Positions 18,138 through 18,906 of a stretch of DNA of 18,906 nucleotides are shown here, piece after piece; position 1 is the first letter of the stretch; each line of letters begins with the position of its first letter. This DNA is from Rodentolepis nana (Eukaryota; Platyhelminthes; Cestoda; Cyclophyllidea; Hymenolepididae), in contig UZAE01000743.1 of assembly GCA_900617975.1 (NCBI GenBank), positions 1-18,906 of the forward strand. Reading direction: 5' to 3'. The translations under genes were made by a program, and so were the position numbers. A model generated the notes under the pieces. The model was not told the origin of the DNA, did not search any database, and saw nothing but the letters and a program-made list of their open reading frames with translations.

Positions 18138-18852
18138 AATTTAGTCCTAATTTTCAATGGTTTACTTTCTTTCAGTTTCTCTATCTTCAAACTCAAAATA
18201 ACTGAAGCGAGTTTGGGATTCAGTAATTGAAAGACAACCATCTGAAATCGCTAAGATATTATGTTCTAATTCGTAATTTCGTTCGCATTTTTTTCAATAA
18301 GAATTTAGTTCATTAAGTTTTAACGCTTAGCCATTTGAAATGTTATACAGCAACAGCATGGTAAAAATATGTCGCTCGAATATATATTTTTTCTATTATA
18401 AACGAAATATCGAATTGCCAGAAAGCCTGAAAAATCTTGTTGGCAATGGACATACGTATATTAGGTCATTTTTTTCTGCAACGGTATGCAGAATTGCTAC
18501 TTCTTGTTGGGCGGATTAAACCCCCTTTCAGAGGTGTCTGAAATCTGATTCACGAGAACTGTTGTCCAGAAAGCAATAAGACTTATTTTGTGAGCATTTT
18601 AATGAATTATTCATCGTGGAATATTGATTACCATCACTGAACTCATCGAACAAGCAGCCCCTCTGTTGTTTGCGAGATTGAGGACAGTGTTTGTCATTTA
18701 CAAATTAGGCTTCCAATATTGAAGCCCTTACTTACAAAATGTTAATGAAATTTTACGCAGAATTTTTTATTTCTATTAAGTTTGCATTTGCAGCATCCCG
18801 AAGATTATTATATTTTTCCAAATTTCACGATTTATTAATCCTAAAAGGCAAG

Positions 18853-18906
18853 ATTATTTATTTATTTATATCAAATGGCGGGCGTTTTGACAGTTATCAT
18901 TAGCCC
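18853..18906 (-). mobile_element. SINE-like family S, copy 9 (cut by window edge)
   Basis: The minus-strand 3' end of another S copy begins here: ATTTATTTATTTATATCAAATGG followed by CGGGCGTTTTGACAGTTATCATTAGCCC. GGCGTTTTGA is the S form, where family L has GGCTTTGTGA, so this is S rather than L. The rest lies beyond the window, inside intron 3 of the TRPM-like gene. Confidence 0.8.

Larger units (their letters stand above)
17333..18852 (+). other. Start of intron 3 of the TRPM-like gene
   Basis: The donor is a consensus GTAAGT at 17,333. I find no segment matching the next conserved TRPM region, so this is taken as intron. It holds a near-palindrome (17,938-17,969) and a pyrimidine-rich tract (18,093-18,137). 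The minus-strand frame at 18,047-18,241 is low complexity and not a gene. Confidence 0.65.

Noticed and set aside
1..18906. Bacterial features, CRISPR arrays, tRNA or rRNA genes
   Set aside because: The repeats are dispersed retroposons in both orientations with different TSDs, not an array. I recognised no cloverleaf or rRNA segment, and the gene has eukaryotic splice sites.

Overview
The window looks like AT-rich genomic DNA from an arthropod, most likely a chelicerate such as a spider. The reasons are GT-AG introns of 1-2 kb, an animal TRPM-family ion-channel gene, and a LINE whose C-terminal protein (GHCGIKGNELAD RNase H motif followed by CPLC...H...C) resembles fossils I associate with spider genomes. 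The lineage is from memory and is not proven by the window.

The left two thirds (1 to about 11,660) is gene-free and built largely from two related retroposon families. Family S is a roughly 290-330 bp SINE-like element. It has five copies that reach the same 5' end and four truncated or partial ones (the ninth is cut by the right edge). Family L is a non-LTR retrotransposon (LINE) present as three 5'-truncated copies that keep only the RNase H end, a Cys/His finger and the 3' tail. Several copies lie between target-site duplications of 10-13 bp. S and L share about the last 60 bp: GAAGTCA, then GGGCTAATGATAA, GCCTGCCATTTG and an AAATAAATA tail. This suggests that L-encoded reverse transcriptase mobilises S. 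No intact LINE is present in the window.

The right third (about 13,000 to the end) carries the 5' part of a TRPM-like cation channel gene on the + strand. A CCAAT-rich presumed promoter (13,023-13,112) is followed by two tiny upstream ORFs. Then come exon 1 (13,242-13,481), exon 2 (15,729-15,900) and exon 3 (17,166-17,332). Splice phases fit exactly (0, 1, 0) and give 193 residues covering a Gly-rich N-terminus and the start of the TRPM N-terminal homology (SLOG) region. The gene continues past the right edge. The 7.2 kb around these exons holds no recognisable S or L copy until 18,853.

The remaining stretches are AT-rich DNA in which I recognise nothing firm. Most long open frames are chance frames or read through S and L copies.
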